Part shown: positions 1 to 6,078 of the stretch, piece after piece
How positions within the stretch are numbered: position 1 is the first letter of the stretch
Layout: every line of letters starts with the position of its first letter
Assembly: GCA_027083475.1 (NCBI GenBank)
Contig: JALWON010000079.1
Coordinates: 1 to 7,579 of the forward strand
Origin: Sulfurimonas sp.
GTDB taxonomy: Bacteria; Campylobacterota; Campylobacteria; Campylobacterales; Sulfurimonadaceae
DNA length: 7,579 bases
Direction of reading: 5' to 3'
Position numbers and translations under genes: made by a program
Notes under the pieces: model-generated
Told to the model about the DNA's origin: nothing
The model's database searches: none
What the model saw: only the letters and a program-made list of their open reading frames with translations

Positions 1-641
1 GGTTTTGCGTTTGCTCCACCAGCAATTGGGTGCATCATTGGAGTTTCTACTTCTAAAAAGCCTTTATCTTCAAAGAAACGGCGTGTTAATGAAATAACTT
101 TTGAACGAGTTTGAAATGTTTTTCTTACCTCTGTATTCATAATTAAATCAAGATAGCGTTTACGGTACCGGATCTCTTTATCTGTCACACCATGAAATTT
201 TTCAGGGAGAGGATTGATAGACTTTGTGAGCAGTTTGAGACTGTTGGCATGGAGGGAAAGTTCGCCTTTTCCTGTAACAAAAGGGTAGCCTCCAACTTCA
301 ATAATATCACCGACTTCAATGTTCTTTTTGAAGATGGTATTATAAAAACCTTCAGGAAGATGGTCGCGTGCAACATAAATTTGTAACATTCCGGATTCAT
401 CTTCAATCTTTACAAAAGAGGCTTTCCCCATAATGCGTAAAAGTTTAATACGACCGCTGACAATGTAAGAACGGTTTTCATCACGTTGTGATTCTAAGTG
501 CTGTATATCTGCATTGACATTGAGATACTTTTCTATAGTTGTGTTTCTTTGTGAGTTGTTTGCATAAGGATTGACTCCTTCTTTTTTTAAAAAATCTACT
601 TTTTCAATTCTTTGTTGTATATATTTATTTGTAAGTGGCAA
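1..641 (-). CDS. lysS: Lysyl-tRNA synthetase, class II (N-terminal 213 residues; 3' end beyond left edge)
   Basis: This cytosolic class II synthetase attaches lysine to tRNA-Lys using ATP. About 213 N-terminal residues are visible; the family is usually near 500, so most of the catalytic domain lies off the left edge. Residues about 55-140 form the OB-fold anticodon-binding domain (the stretch from SGRIKLLRIMGKASF through DESGMLQIYV fits the family well). The catalytic domain then opens with YRKRYLDL (about 159-166) and the class II motif 1 region, FLEVETPMM (195-203), followed by HPIAGGANAKP. The start is a TTG at 639-641. There is no in-frame ATG until residue 71, inside the OB fold, and an AAGGA ribosome-binding site (648-652) sits 6 bases before the TTG. 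It is the last visible gene of the operon, 19 bases after fur. C. jejuni has the same fur-lysS order, followed there by glyA, which may lie just outside this window. The identification is secure; the start is likely. Confidence 0.96.
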   Translation of the reverse strand, partial: MPLTNKYIQQRIEKVDFLKKEGVNPYANNSQRNTTIEKYLNVNADIQHLESQRDENRSYIVSGRIKLLRIMGKASFVKIEDESGMLQIYVARDHLPEGFYNTIFKKNIEVGDIIEVGGYPFVTGKGELSLHANSLKLLTKSINPLPEKFHGVTDKEIRYRKRYLDLIMNTEVRKTFQTRSKVISLTRRFFEDKGFLEVETPMMHPIAGGANAK

Positions 642-647
642 TAGTGT

Positions 648-652
648 TCCTT
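648..652 (-). promoter_or_regulatory. Ribosome binding site deciding the TTG start of lysS
   Basis: The minus strand reads AAGGA six bases ahead of a TTG codon (639-641), in the 19-base gap between the fur stop and lysS. No ATG or GTG in this frame lies near it. This is the main evidence that lysS starts at TTG. Confidence 0.7.
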
Positions 653-660
653 GTTAAAAG

Positions 661-1137
661 TTATTTGTTCTGGCAAGTTTTGCAGATACCATAGATCTGC
701 ATGGAGTGCTCATTCATTTTAAATCCAAGTTCATGTGTAATCTCATGCTGGCGTTTTTCAATGTCCTCATCGACAAATTCCGTAATAGTCCCGCACTCTG
801 TGCAGATAAGATGGTCATGATGCTCTTTGGCTCCTAATTCGTACTTCTTCCCTTGGGCACCAAAAGAGAGAGAAGTTACCATGTTGGAGTCTTCTAAAAG
901 AGCAAGTGTTCTATAAACTGTTGCAATTCCTGTTTTGAGGTTTGAATGTTTTTCTTGAATAAGATGATGGAGTGATTCAGGAGTGAGATGCTCATCAGAG
1001 TTGTAAAGCATTTCGAGAATCACTTCTCTTTGAATGGTGAACTTTAAACCATTTTTTTTCAGTAACATTTTAAAATCTTCTAAAAGTTGCTGGTATGCAA
1101 TGGTTCTATCATCAAAATTGGTTGTAAGGTTTGACAT
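661..1137 (-). CDS. fur: Ferric uptake regulator Fur
   Basis: This is an iron-responsive DNA-binding repressor of 158 residues, close to the length of Campylobacter Fur (about 157) and Helicobacter Fur (about 150). The N-terminal winged helix includes LKKNGLKFTIQREVILEML (26-44) and the recognition-helix signature TGIATVYRTL (69-78). The dimerisation and metal-binding part carries KEHHDHLICTEC (104-115), with the His-rich metal site and the first CxxC (Cys112, Cys115). A second CxxC lies at the C-terminus (Cys152, Cys155). Together the two CxxC pairs form the structural zinc site known from Helicobacter and Campylobacter Fur. The roughly 20-residue extension before the first helix is also typical of this group. 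The ATG directly abuts the cvpA stop (TAAATG), so translation is probably coupled and fur has no gap for a promoter of its own. PerR or Zur are the alternatives, but neighbours and motifs favour Fur. Confidence 0.93.
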   Translation of the reverse strand: MSNLTTNFDDRTIAYQQLLEDFKMLLKKNGLKFTIQREVILEMLYNSDEHLTPESLHHLIQEKHSNLKTGIATVYRTLALLEDSNMVTSLSFGAQGKKYELGAKEHHDHLICTECGTITEFVDEDIEKRQHEITHELGFKMNEHSMQIYGICKTCQNK

Positions 1138-1758
1138 TTAGTGTGTTCCTTGCATGGTGTCTTTTACTGTTTCTTTTATCTCTTGGATATTTTTTTGAAT
1201 GTTTTGATCGACACTCTGTTTGATTTTTTTATTGGCAGTATGGATACTCTTGTCAATGCCTTGAGAGAGTTGTGTTGGATCCATTTTCATGATATATGCT
1301 CCTGTTGAGACAAAAACAGGAAAGAGCATACTTGTTTTCAGGGATGTGTCAAGTGTACTTTGGAGTGCTTTAATGTTGTGGACTGAGAATGCAATAACAG
1401 AAGCAATGAGAAAAAACTTACTTGCTCCAAAAACAAAACCAAAGAGCCTGTCCATAAGCCCAAGACCACTGAGCGAACTCAGTTTTTTCAAAACTGCACC
1501 GAGTAAAATCATAAGGAGCCAAATGGCAATGAGCGTTGCAAGAAAACCTGTAAAATTGATTGCGGCAACATTGTCAAACTTAAAGATAAGGTTACTGAGG
1601 TACTCTCCTACTTGATTTCCCATACGTGAAGCGACAAAAATACCACCAATAATACCAATTAAACCAAAAAGTTCTTTAAAAAACCCGTTAATAATCCCTT
1701 TGAGACCAAGCAGTAAAATAATAGAAGCGGCGATTAAATCAAAATAATTAAAGTCCAT
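1138..1758 (-). CDS. CvpA-family inner-membrane protein
   Basis: This is a 206-residue membrane protein of the CvpA (colicin V production) family. About four hydrophobic segments are visible at roughly residues 5-24, 30-46, 66-90 and 105-126. They contain the family-like GxxxGFFKEL region (21-30) and GLMDRLFGFVFG (100-111). A polar C-terminal tail (about 163-203), rich in Lys, Gln, Asp and Ile and probably helical, should lie outside the membrane. The biochemical function of CvpA proteins is not well defined; links to envelope homeostasis are known from other bacteria. The ATG at 1756-1758 was chosen because GGAG lies 7 bases upstream (1766-1769) and because family similarity begins there. 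Reading further upstream in frame only overlaps the preceding gene and gives no family-like sequence. The gene starts within the last 11 bases of the diguanylate cyclase gene and ends directly against fur. The same gene precedes fur in C. jejuni. Confidence 0.88.
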   Translation of the reverse strand: MDFNYFDLIAASIILLLGLKGIINGFFKELFGLIGIIGGIFVASRMGNQVGEYLSNLIFKFDNVAAINFTGFLATLIAIWLLMILLGAVLKKLSSLSGLGLMDRLFGFVFGASKFFLIASVIAFSVHNIKALQSTLDTSLKTSMLFPVFVSTGAYIMKMDPTQLSQGIDKSIHTANKKIKQSVDQNIQKNIQEIKETVKDTMQGTH

Positions 1759-2674
1759 GCTCTGTCTCCGTATGTAACTGATCTTTCCCATTGCGTTTTG
1801 CGATATAGAGTGCTTTGTCTGCTCGGGAGAGGAGTGTGTCGGGAGTATCTCCTTGTATAAATTTGGTTGCCCCAATGCTAATAGTTGCTTGAAGGGTGTG
1901 ATTTTTGTAGTGAAGTTTGTTTGTTCTCACAAGGTTTAAAAGACGTTGTGTTGCGATGAGACAATGCTCATCATCTATTCTATTTAAGGCTACAACAAAC
2001 TCTTCACCGCCAAATCGAAAGACTTTATCACCATCTCTGAGTGTTTTTTTCAAAATATTTGCTATATATATAAGTACTTTATCTCCTGCAACATGCCCAT
2101 ACTCATCATTAATCAGTTTAAAATCATCAATATCAATCACTAAAAGATGGAAATTAAATGGATGCTTTTTATTGTTACAAAGTGTATCAAGGTAGGTCAT
2201 TAAAGCCCGTTTGTTGAAGATTTTTGTTAAAGCATCTATGTTTGTTTTTTGTTCGAGTTCGTGGACTTGTGCTGTGAGTTGTGAGATTACCTTGTTGGCT
2301 TTCATTACTTCTGATGTCATATGCTCTTGAATCTCATTGAAACGATTTGTGATACTTGGGATATCGATATGACTTTTTGAACACTGCTCTAATGTGTTTT
2401 CGTGGAGTTCGGTGAGTCTTTCTATATTTGTGTTGGTTTGTTTGTAAGATGCTAAACTCTTTTTTGCAATATCTTCATAAGCATTGTGAAAAAGGGACTC
2501 TGCATACCCTGCCAAACTCATTTTTTCTTCTTCTACAGTAGTGATAAGTTCTGCAGATTCTTTGAGATAGTTGGCAACTTGTGTCATTGTCGCCTCTTGC
2601 TCTTGCTCATCAATAATAAGGAGTAACTCTTTACACATCTTGTCTATTAATGATATGAGTTCTTTTTTTTGCAT
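1748..2674 (-). CDS. Cytosolic diguanylate cyclase (GGDEF) with an unrecognised helical N-terminal domain
   Basis: The predicted reaction is 2 GTP to cyclic di-GMP. The protein has 308 residues. Residues about 1-145 are polar, appear helical and partly coiled-coil, match no sensor family I recognise, and include no membrane segment or signal peptide. The GGDEF domain (about 146-300) looks intact. It opens with IDALTKIFNKRAL (146-158), has the metal- and substrate-binding region DIDDFKLINDEYGH (181-194), and has the active-site loop GGEEF (222-226). An inhibitory I-site, R213-x-x-D216, lies exactly five residues before GGEEF, so product inhibition is expected. No EAL or HD-GYP domain follows. 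I chose the ATG at 2672-2674 because GAGG (2682-2685) lies 7 bases before it. A TTG six codons upstream (2690-2692) is in frame but lacks a ribosome-binding site. It is the first gene of the cvpA-fur-lysS operon. The enzyme class is secure; the input signal and targets are unknown. Confidence 0.92.
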   Translation of the reverse strand: MQKKELISLIDKMCKELLLIIDEQEQEATMTQVANYLKESAELITTVEEEKMSLAGYAESLFHNAYEDIAKKSLASYKQTNTNIERLTELHENTLEQCSKSHIDIPSITNRFNEIQEHMTSEVMKANKVISQLTAQVHELEQKTNIDALTKIFNKRALMTYLDTLCNNKKHPFNFHLLVIDIDDFKLINDEYGHVAGDKVLIYIANILKKTLRDGDKVFRFGGEEFVVALNRIDDEHCLIATQRLLNLVRTNKLHYKNHTLQATISIGATKFIQGDTPDTLLSRADKALYIAKRNGKDQLHTETEHGL

Positions 2675-2703
2675 ACTAAAACCTCGTGGCAATATATTTC
2701 GTT

Positions 2704-2709
2704 ATTATA
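2704..2709 (-). promoter_or_regulatory. Probable -10 box for the diguanylate cyclase-cvpA-fur-lysS operon
   Basis: The minus strand carries a perfect TATAAT about 30 bases upstream of the chosen start codon. No good -35 hexamer is present at the usual spacing (TTTCAT at 2725-2730 is the nearest, 15 bases away). A weak or absent -35 is usual for Campylobacterota sigma-70 promoters. It is the only promoter-like site visible ahead of the four-gene operon. Confidence 0.55.
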
Positions 2710-2741
2710 CTCATAAAAGCATAAATGAAACTTTTTTTAGA

Positions 2742-2747
2742 TAAAAT
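2742..2747 (+). promoter_or_regulatory. Probable -10 box for the class II DAHP synthase gene
   Basis: TAAAAT lies just after a run of seven T (2732-2738), a T-rich upstream element often seen in Campylobacterota promoters. No -35 box is recognisable. It would give a leader of roughly 25 bases before the ATG at 2778, with a GAAGG ribosome-binding site (2765-2769) 8 bases before the start. It is back-to-back with the divergent operon's -10 box, about 33 bases away. Confidence 0.5.
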
Positions 2748-2777
2748 TCAAAAAAATAATTTACGAAGGCCTATAAT

Positions 2778-4127
2778 ATGAGTACTTGGAGCCCATCAAG
2801 TTGGAGAGAGAAACCAATCTTACAGCAACCAACTTATCCTGATCAAACAGCATTAAATAATGTTTTAGCGGAGTTGAAAAACTACCCACCTTTAGTGTTT
2901 GCAGGGGAAGCACGTTCTTTAAAAGCACAACTTGCAAATGTTGCAAATGGAGAAGCTTTTTTACTACAAGGCGGTGATTGTGCAGAGAGTTTTTCTGAAT
3001 TTCATGCAGATAACATTCGCGATAGTTTTAAGGCAATGATGCAGATGGCAGTTGTAATGACATATGCAGGAGGTTTACCTGTTGTCAAAGTTGGACGCAT
3101 GGCAGGTCAATTTGCAAAGCCGCGTTCAAGTAACACAGAAACATTAGGCGATGTGACACTTGATTCGTACCGTGGAGATATTATTAACGGTTCTGAATTT
3201 ACTCCTGAGGCACGTGTTCCAGATCCCCAAAGAATGATAAGAGCTTATAATCAAGCTTCGGCAACACAAAATTTACTCCGTGCATTTGCATCTGGTGGTC
3301 TGGCTGATTTACATAAAGTTCATCAATGGACACAAGATTTTGCACATCAAGGCGAACAAACGAAAAAGTATGAAGCCTTAGCAGAAGAGATTGGAAAATC
3401 TTTACAGTTTATGGAAGCGTGTGGGGTAACTTCTAAAACATACAGAACACTTCGTGAAACTGATTTTTATACTTCACATGAAGCACTTTTACTTCCTTAT
3501 GAAGAGGCTTTTACACGTAAAGACTCTATCAGTGGTGATTGGTATGATACATCTGCACATATGCTTTGGATAGGGGATAGAACGCGCCAACTCGATGGAG
3601 CACATGTAGAGTATCTTCGTGGTGTCAAAAACCCTATTGGTGTCAAAGCTGGTCCTTCTATGGATCCAGAAGATTTAATTAAACTCTGTCAAACACTCAA
3701 CCCTGAGAATGAAGCAGGAAGATTAAATGTGATTGTACGTATGGGAGCTGGAAAAGTAGGTGATGGACTTCCTGCCTTAATTCAAGCAGTTGAGAGAGAA
3801 GGGATGAAAGTGGTTTGGTCATGTGACCCAATGCATGGCAATACCATTAAATCGTCGAACAACTACAAAACACGTCCAGTCGATAATATTTTAACAGAAA
3901 TGAAAGAGTTTTTTCAAGTGCATAAAGCAGAAGGAACACATGCTGGTGGTGTGCATTTAGAGATGACGGGTAAAAATGTAACAGAGTGTATTGGTGGAAG
4001 TTTTACAGTGACTGAAGAGGACTTGAGTTCTCGTTACCATACACACTGTGACCCGCGTTTAAACGCAGACCAATCTTTAGAACTCGCATTTTTAATTGCA
4101 GACTCTTTAAAAGAAGCACAAAAATAA
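2778..4127 (+). CDS. Class II 3-deoxy-D-arabino-heptulosonate-7-phosphate (DAHP) synthase
   Basis: This cytosolic enzyme joins phosphoenolpyruvate and erythrose 4-phosphate to make DAHP, the first step of the shikimate pathway to aromatic amino acids. The 449-residue protein is the plant-like type II form, which is also the type in Helicobacter and Campylobacter. The four metal ligands of the family can be placed: Cys68 (in LLQGGDCAESF), His353 (DPMHGNT), Glu395 (VHLEMTGKN) and Asp425 (THCDPRLN). Substrate-binding stretches include KVGRMAGQFAKPRS (104-117) and NPIGVKAGPSMDPEDL (285-300). Length and the intact helical insert at about residues 171-225 fit the long, allosterically regulated subgroup (type II-alpha) rather than the short PhzC-like form. 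The start has GAAGG at 2765-2769, and MSTWSPSSWREKP is a standard family beginning. It stands alone, divergent from the fur operon and convergent with the ABC-F gene. The common symbols are aroF, aroG or aroH depending on species, so none is assigned. Confidence 0.97.
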   Translation: MSTWSPSSWREKPILQQPTYPDQTALNNVLAELKNYPPLVFAGEARSLKAQLANVANGEAFLLQGGDCAESFSEFHADNIRDSFKAMMQMAVVMTYAGGLPVVKVGRMAGQFAKPRSSNTETLGDVTLDSYRGDIINGSEFTPEARVPDPQRMIRAYNQASATQNLLRAFASGGLADLHKVHQWTQDFAHQGEQTKKYEALAEEIGKSLQFMEACGVTSKTYRTLRETDFYTSHEALLLPYEEAFTRKDSISGDWYDTSAHMLWIGDRTRQLDGAHVEYLRGVKNPIGVKAGPSMDPEDLIKLCQTLNPENEAGRLNVIVRMGAGKVGDGLPALIQAVEREGMKVVWSCDPMHGNTIKSSNNYKTRPVDNILTEMKEFFQVHKAEGTHAGGVHLEMTGKNVTECIGGSFTVTEEDLSSRYHTHCDPRLNADQSLELAFLIADSLKEAQK

Positions 4128-4131
4128 AAAA

Positions 4132-4148
4132 AGATTAAGAGTTAATCT
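4132..4148. terminator. Short hairpin at the convergent gene junction, possible bidirectional terminator
   Basis: A perfect inverted repeat, AGATTAA (4132-4138), loop GAG, TTAATCT (4142-4148), lies across the junction of two convergent genes. An A-run precedes it (4126-4132) and a T/C-rich stretch with TTTTT follows (4150-4160), so either transcript would end in a U-rich tract. The stem is only 7 bp and AT-rich, so it would be weak. It overlaps the ABC-F stop codon (4135-4137), and only 7 bases separate the two genes. Confidence 0.4.
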
Positions 4149-6072
4149 CTTCTTCTTTTTCTTGTATAGTTAAAAGTGCTTCAACTTTTAACTCATACTC
4201 CTCTTCCAAATCAGCTAACTCTTTTGCGAGGGTAGAGATGCCTACATCTTCATAACATTTTGGATTTGCTAAGCACTCATTCTTTAATTCTATAGTTGCT
4301 TCTAACTTTTCAATTTCAATTGGCAAGTTTTCAAGTGCCATTTTTTCTTTAAAGGTGAGTTTTATGGTTTTTTCTTTGACTCTTTTTGGCTCTTTAGAGA
4401 CTGTTTGTGATTGCTCTTGTAGCGTGTGGAGTTCTTGTAATTCACTCTCAAGTTCTAAATATTCACTATATTGTTGGTACGACTCTTCTATGGTTTTATC
4501 GGCTTTGAAAATAAAAAGTTTTTTTGCAATTTTATCAACAAAGTATCTATCATGTGAGACAATGATGACCGCACCTGAAAAGTTTGTTAAATGCTCTTCT
4601 AAAATATTGATGGTTGGAATATCTAAGTCGTTGGTAGGTTCATCGAGAATTAAAATATTGACATCTTTTGTAAAAAGCAGGGCAAGTGCGACACGGTTTT
4701 TTTCTCCACCACTGAGCACACCAACTTTTTTTTCTAAAAATTCTCGAGGAAACAGGAAATTTTTGAGATACCCATACACATGTAAATCGCTTCCTCGAAC
4801 TTGGACTCTATCACCTCCATGGGGGCAAAATGTCTCTATGAGGTTCTTCTCATCATCAAGCATTTCTCGGTGTTGATCAAAATAGCCAACTTTAAACTCT
4901 CCTCTTTTAATGACTCCAGAACTTGGAGGGATTCTTCCTAAAAGTGCTTTTAAAAGGGTTGATTTTCCACTGCCATTTGGACCAACAATAGCAATAACAT
5001 CTTTTTGAAGTATGCGAGTTGTGAAGTTTTTTAACAGTTCTTTATCCCCTAGGGTTAAACCGAGGTTTTCTACTTCAAAAAGCATCTTTTGTTTGTTAAT
5101 ACTTTTGTCACGATTAAAATGTTTTGCTTCGCGTTGGAGTTCTACAGACATTTTGCGAATTTTTGCGGGATTTGTTTTTGCCTCTTCACGAAGTTGCATT
5201 AATCGTTCTTTGCGCCCTTCGTTGCGTTTGAGACGGGCACGAACACCCCTCGCAAACCACTCATTTTCGCGTTTGAGAACACCTAAGAGGTTTTCATGCT
5301 GTTTTTGCAGAGTGCGTATAAACTCTGCTTTTTGTGTGAGGTAATTACTGTAGCCACCACTATATTCATGGAGTGTGCAATCATCAACTTCTATACTTTT
5401 TGTGGCAATTTTATCGATGAAGTATCTATCATGCGAGATGAAAACTAAAGTAAATTTTTCTTTTAAAATGAGTTCTTCCAAAAATGCAACCATATAAACA
5501 TCAAGATGATTGGTAGGTTCATCAAGGAGTAAAACATCAGGCTTTTGCAGGAGTAAAGAGGCAAGAGCGACACGACGCTGTTCCCCACCGCTTAAGAGGC
5601 TAATGGGTTTATGCTCATAATCTTTGAGATTGAAATGTTGCATAATGCGTTCTATTTTGTCATCGAGGTTCCATGCATTGTGGTGTTCTATGTATCGAGA
5701 AAGTTTTTCATGCTCATCAAGGAGTCTCTTGTTTTCAAACTCTTCTCCAAGGGCTAAGGAGAGTTCATTGTAACGTTTCTTTGCTGCGTTTAACTCTTTG
5801 AGTCCTGCCTCGACAGCTTGGCGAACAGTATGCCCCTCTTGGAAATGTGGCCTTTGGTCAAGCATTTTGATTTCTAAATCATTTTGTGTAATGCGACGAC
5901 CACTATCGGCACTCAGTGTGCCATTGACAATTTTCATGAGTGTTGATTTTCCACTGCCATTTTTTCCAATGATGACAATCCGCTCACCTGCATCAACATG
6001 AAAATTGACTTCAGTGAGAATTTTTTGTGCAGAGTAGTGTTTTGAGATTTTTTGGAGGTCTATGAGTGCCAT
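4135..6072 (-). CDS. uup: ABC-F family ATPase, Uup type
   Basis: This soluble protein of 645 residues has two ATP-binding domains and no membrane domain, as expected for ABC-F proteins that act on the ribosome. Domain 1 has Walker A GKNGSGKST (36-44), signature LSGGEQRR (160-167), Walker B DVLLLDEPTNHLD (179-191) and the SHDRYF switch (213-218). The charged inter-domain linker (about 245-325) contains ENEWFARGVRARLKRNEGR (269-287), a Uup-like signature. Domain 2 has GPNGSGKST (364-372), LSGGEKNR (453-460) and ILILDEPTNDLD (473-484). A C-terminal coiled-coil domain (about 570-640, starting KLTFKEKMALENLP) matches the Uup extension, and length matches E. coli Uup (about 635). Uup has been tied to ribosome function and DNA transactions including transposon excision. 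The ATG at 6070-6072 follows the response regulator's stop by 6 bases and has no clear ribosome-binding site, so translation may be coupled. Other ABC-F groups (EttA, YheS, resistance factors) fit less well. Confidence 0.92.
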   Translation of the reverse strand: MALIDLQKISKHYSAQKILTEVNFHVDAGERIVIIGKNGSGKSTLMKIVNGTLSADSGRRITQNDLEIKMLDQRPHFQEGHTVRQAVEAGLKELNAAKKRYNELSLALGEEFENKRLLDEHEKLSRYIEHHNAWNLDDKIERIMQHFNLKDYEHKPISLLSGGEQRRVALASLLLQKPDVLLLDEPTNHLDVYMVAFLEELILKEKFTLVFISHDRYFIDKIATKSIEVDDCTLHEYSGGYSNYLTQKAEFIRTLQKQHENLLGVLKRENEWFARGVRARLKRNEGRKERLMQLREEAKTNPAKIRKMSVELQREAKHFNRDKSINKQKMLFEVENLGLTLGDKELLKNFTTRILQKDVIAIVGPNGSGKSTLLKALLGRIPPSSGVIKRGEFKVGYFDQHREMLDDEKNLIETFCPHGGDRVQVRGSDLHVYGYLKNFLFPREFLEKKVGVLSGGEKNRVALALLFTKDVNILILDEPTNDLDIPTINILEEHLTNFSGAVIIVSHDRYFVDKIAKKLFIFKADKTIEESYQQYSEYLELESELQELHTLQEQSQTVSKEPKRVKEKTIKLTFKEKMALENLPIEIEKLEATIELKNECLANPKCYEDVGISTLAKELADLEEEYELKVEALLTIQEKEEEINS

Positions 6073-6078
6073 ATAAGT

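Noticed and set aside
1289..1615. 108-codon open frame on the plus strand opposite cvpA
   Set aside because: It is antisense to the membrane-protein gene with no recognisable protein features; best explained as a shadow.
1759..1875. Upstream in-frame extension of cvpA (39 extra residues from an ATG at 1875)
   Set aside because: It lies wholly inside the GGDEF coding sequence in another frame, has no family similarity and is polar before the first membrane segment; the ATG at 1758 has a well-placed GGAG.
2675..2692. TTG start six codons upstream for the diguanylate cyclase
   Set aside because: No ribosome-binding site precedes it, and the GAGG that would serve the ATG at 2674 lies inside this extension.
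2693..2777. Possible Fur box in the divergent promoter region ahead of the fur operon
   Set aside because: The region is AT-rich but I see no convincing match to the GATAATGATAATCATTATC-type palindrome; a matrix scan or Fur footprint would be needed to claim autoregulation.
4355..4876. 173-codon open frame on the plus strand opposite uup, and a 110-codon one at 5012-5344
   Set aside because: They mirror strongly conserved ABC-F coding sequence, give Ser/Cys/Phe-rich translations with no family character, and no ribosome-binding sites support them.
4526..5438. Repeated DNA segments within uup (for example near 4526-4559 and 5405-5438, and around the two Walker A coding sites)
   Set aside because: They encode the same conserved motifs (HDRYFxDKIA, GxNGSGKST, LDEPTN) of the two ATPase domains, so they reflect ancient domain duplication under constraint, not a mobile or regulatory repeat.
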